Positions 6,498-6,693 of a DNA stretch of 6,693 nucleotides are shown one piece after another. This stretch comes from JBOHBN01 sp050698355. Lineage in GTDB: Bacteria; Actinomycetota; Actinomycetes; Streptosporangiales; WHST01. The translations under genes were made by a program, and so were the position numbers. Position 1 is the first letter of the stretch, and every line of letters starts with the position of its first letter. The DNA lies in assembly GCA_050698355.1 (NCBI GenBank), contig JBOHBN010000205.1, positions 1-6,693 on the forward strand, in the 5' to 3' direction. Below the pieces are notes generated by a model, which saw only the letters and a program-made list of their open reading frames with translations, had not been told where the DNA came from and searched no databases.

Positions 6498-6510
6498 CCG
6501 CACCGTCCTT
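6498..6510 (-). promoter_or_regulatory. Ribosome binding site of the RHH gene
   Basis: The minus strand reads CCAAGGACGGTGCGG then ATG. AAGGA is at 6510-6506, 8 bases from the ATG. This spacing decides for the ATG at 6497 over the in-frame GTG at 6503. Further upstream (6511-6628) I see short palindromes (CACGTG at 6578-6583 and the imperfect CACGCATTCGTG) that could be operator candidates, but no promoter boxes I would defend. Confidence 0.65.
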
Positions 6511-6628
6511 GGAAGTAGTCTCGCCGGTCACGACCCGTCGTCTTCCACGCATTCGTGCCGTGCAAGCGGTGGCGTCTCACGTGCGGTGTAAATGAGCGGA
6601 TGTAGAGATCCTCTCGCTGTAGGTGAGT

Positions 6629-6693
6629 TTAGGCGACGACGCCGACAGTGTCGGGCTCGTCGGCCGCGGGCTGGTCGGCGTGTCGTAGCTCGG
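6629..6693 (-). CDS. C-terminal end of an unidentified protein entering from the right edge
   Basis: On the minus strand the last 20 codons before TAA (6631-6629) read ELRHADQPAADEPDTVGVVA. Seventeen of the twenty codons end in G or C, as expected for a real gene here. It is codirectional with the RHH gene and ends 131 bases upstream of its start. The tail is too short to name a family. A random open frame of this length in GC-rich DNA is also possible. Confidence 0.35.
   Translation of the reverse strand, partial: ELRHADQPAADEPDTVGVVA

Noticed and set aside
5524..6654. CCGACA...TGTCGG inverted repeat at 5524-5539 (loop TTCT), with the same arms again at 6642-6654
   Set aside because: Arms of 6 bp are expected by chance in GC-rich DNA. 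There is no T-run to make a terminator, and the second copy lies inside the probable coding tail. Two occurrences do not make a repeat family.
1..6693. CRISPR array, tRNA, rRNA, riboswitch or replication origin
   Set aside because: No spaced direct repeats, no tRNA-like cloverleaf or TTCGANNC context in a fold, and no iteron or DnaA-box cluster was seen. The only tandem repeats are the two 7-bp arrays described.

Overview
The window is high-GC DNA with strongly G/C-ending codons and GTG starts, typical of an actinomycete (Actinomycetota; a Pseudonocardiales-like host is my guess from the style of the proteins, not something I can prove). It is an accessory region that has been cut up by insertion sequences. 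I see no rRNA, tRNA or CRISPR array.

Left edge (1 to about 173): the 5' end of an IS982-like insertion sequence whose transposase reads leftward out of the window. It abuts, and has removed the first half of, an AddB-like gene. What remains of that gene (ORF 114-1757, native sequence from about 170) is the tail of the degenerate helicase domain plus a complete RecB/AddB-type PD-(D/E)XK nuclease domain. An ATGA overlap leads directly into a full-length AddA/RecB-like helicase-nuclease (1754-5056, 1100 aa) in which all the superfamily 1 helicase motifs and all the nuclease residues can be read. Together they are a two-gene AddAB-type DNA end-processing operon (addB then addA). The AddA-like partner looks intact, while the AddB-like partner is decapitated.

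Centre right (5025 to about 5375): the 3' remnant of an IS630-like element lies immediately against the end of the addA-like gene, on the opposite strand. The last codons of addA appear to be read from the IS end. The transposase remnant has itself decayed: a 7-bp tandem duplication shifts its frame.

Right part (about 5376-6693): a graveyard of small regulatory or toxin-antitoxin-like genes. From 5376 to 5573 I see only one weak plus-strand reading frame (5427-5603), which may be a gene scrap. From 6031 down to 5574 on the minus strand is a multiply frameshifted pseudogene of a winged-HTH plus MNT-type nucleotidyltransferase protein. The gap 6032-6164 holds a five-copy 7-bp tandem repeat. 6497-6165 (minus) is an intact ribbon-helix-helix antitoxin-like gene with a good ribosome binding site and no visible toxin. 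The gap 6498-6628 is its upstream leader, where I cannot call a promoter. 6693-6629 (minus) is probably the C-terminal end of a further gene entering from the right.

Taken together, the only genes likely to act jointly are the AddAB-like pair. The right side shows IS bombardment and gene decay. I do not see a clearly new system. The most useful observations are the IS-truncated helicase-nuclease operon, the unusual cysteine set in its AddB-like subunit, and the reconstructable HTH-nucleotidyltransferase pseudogene.
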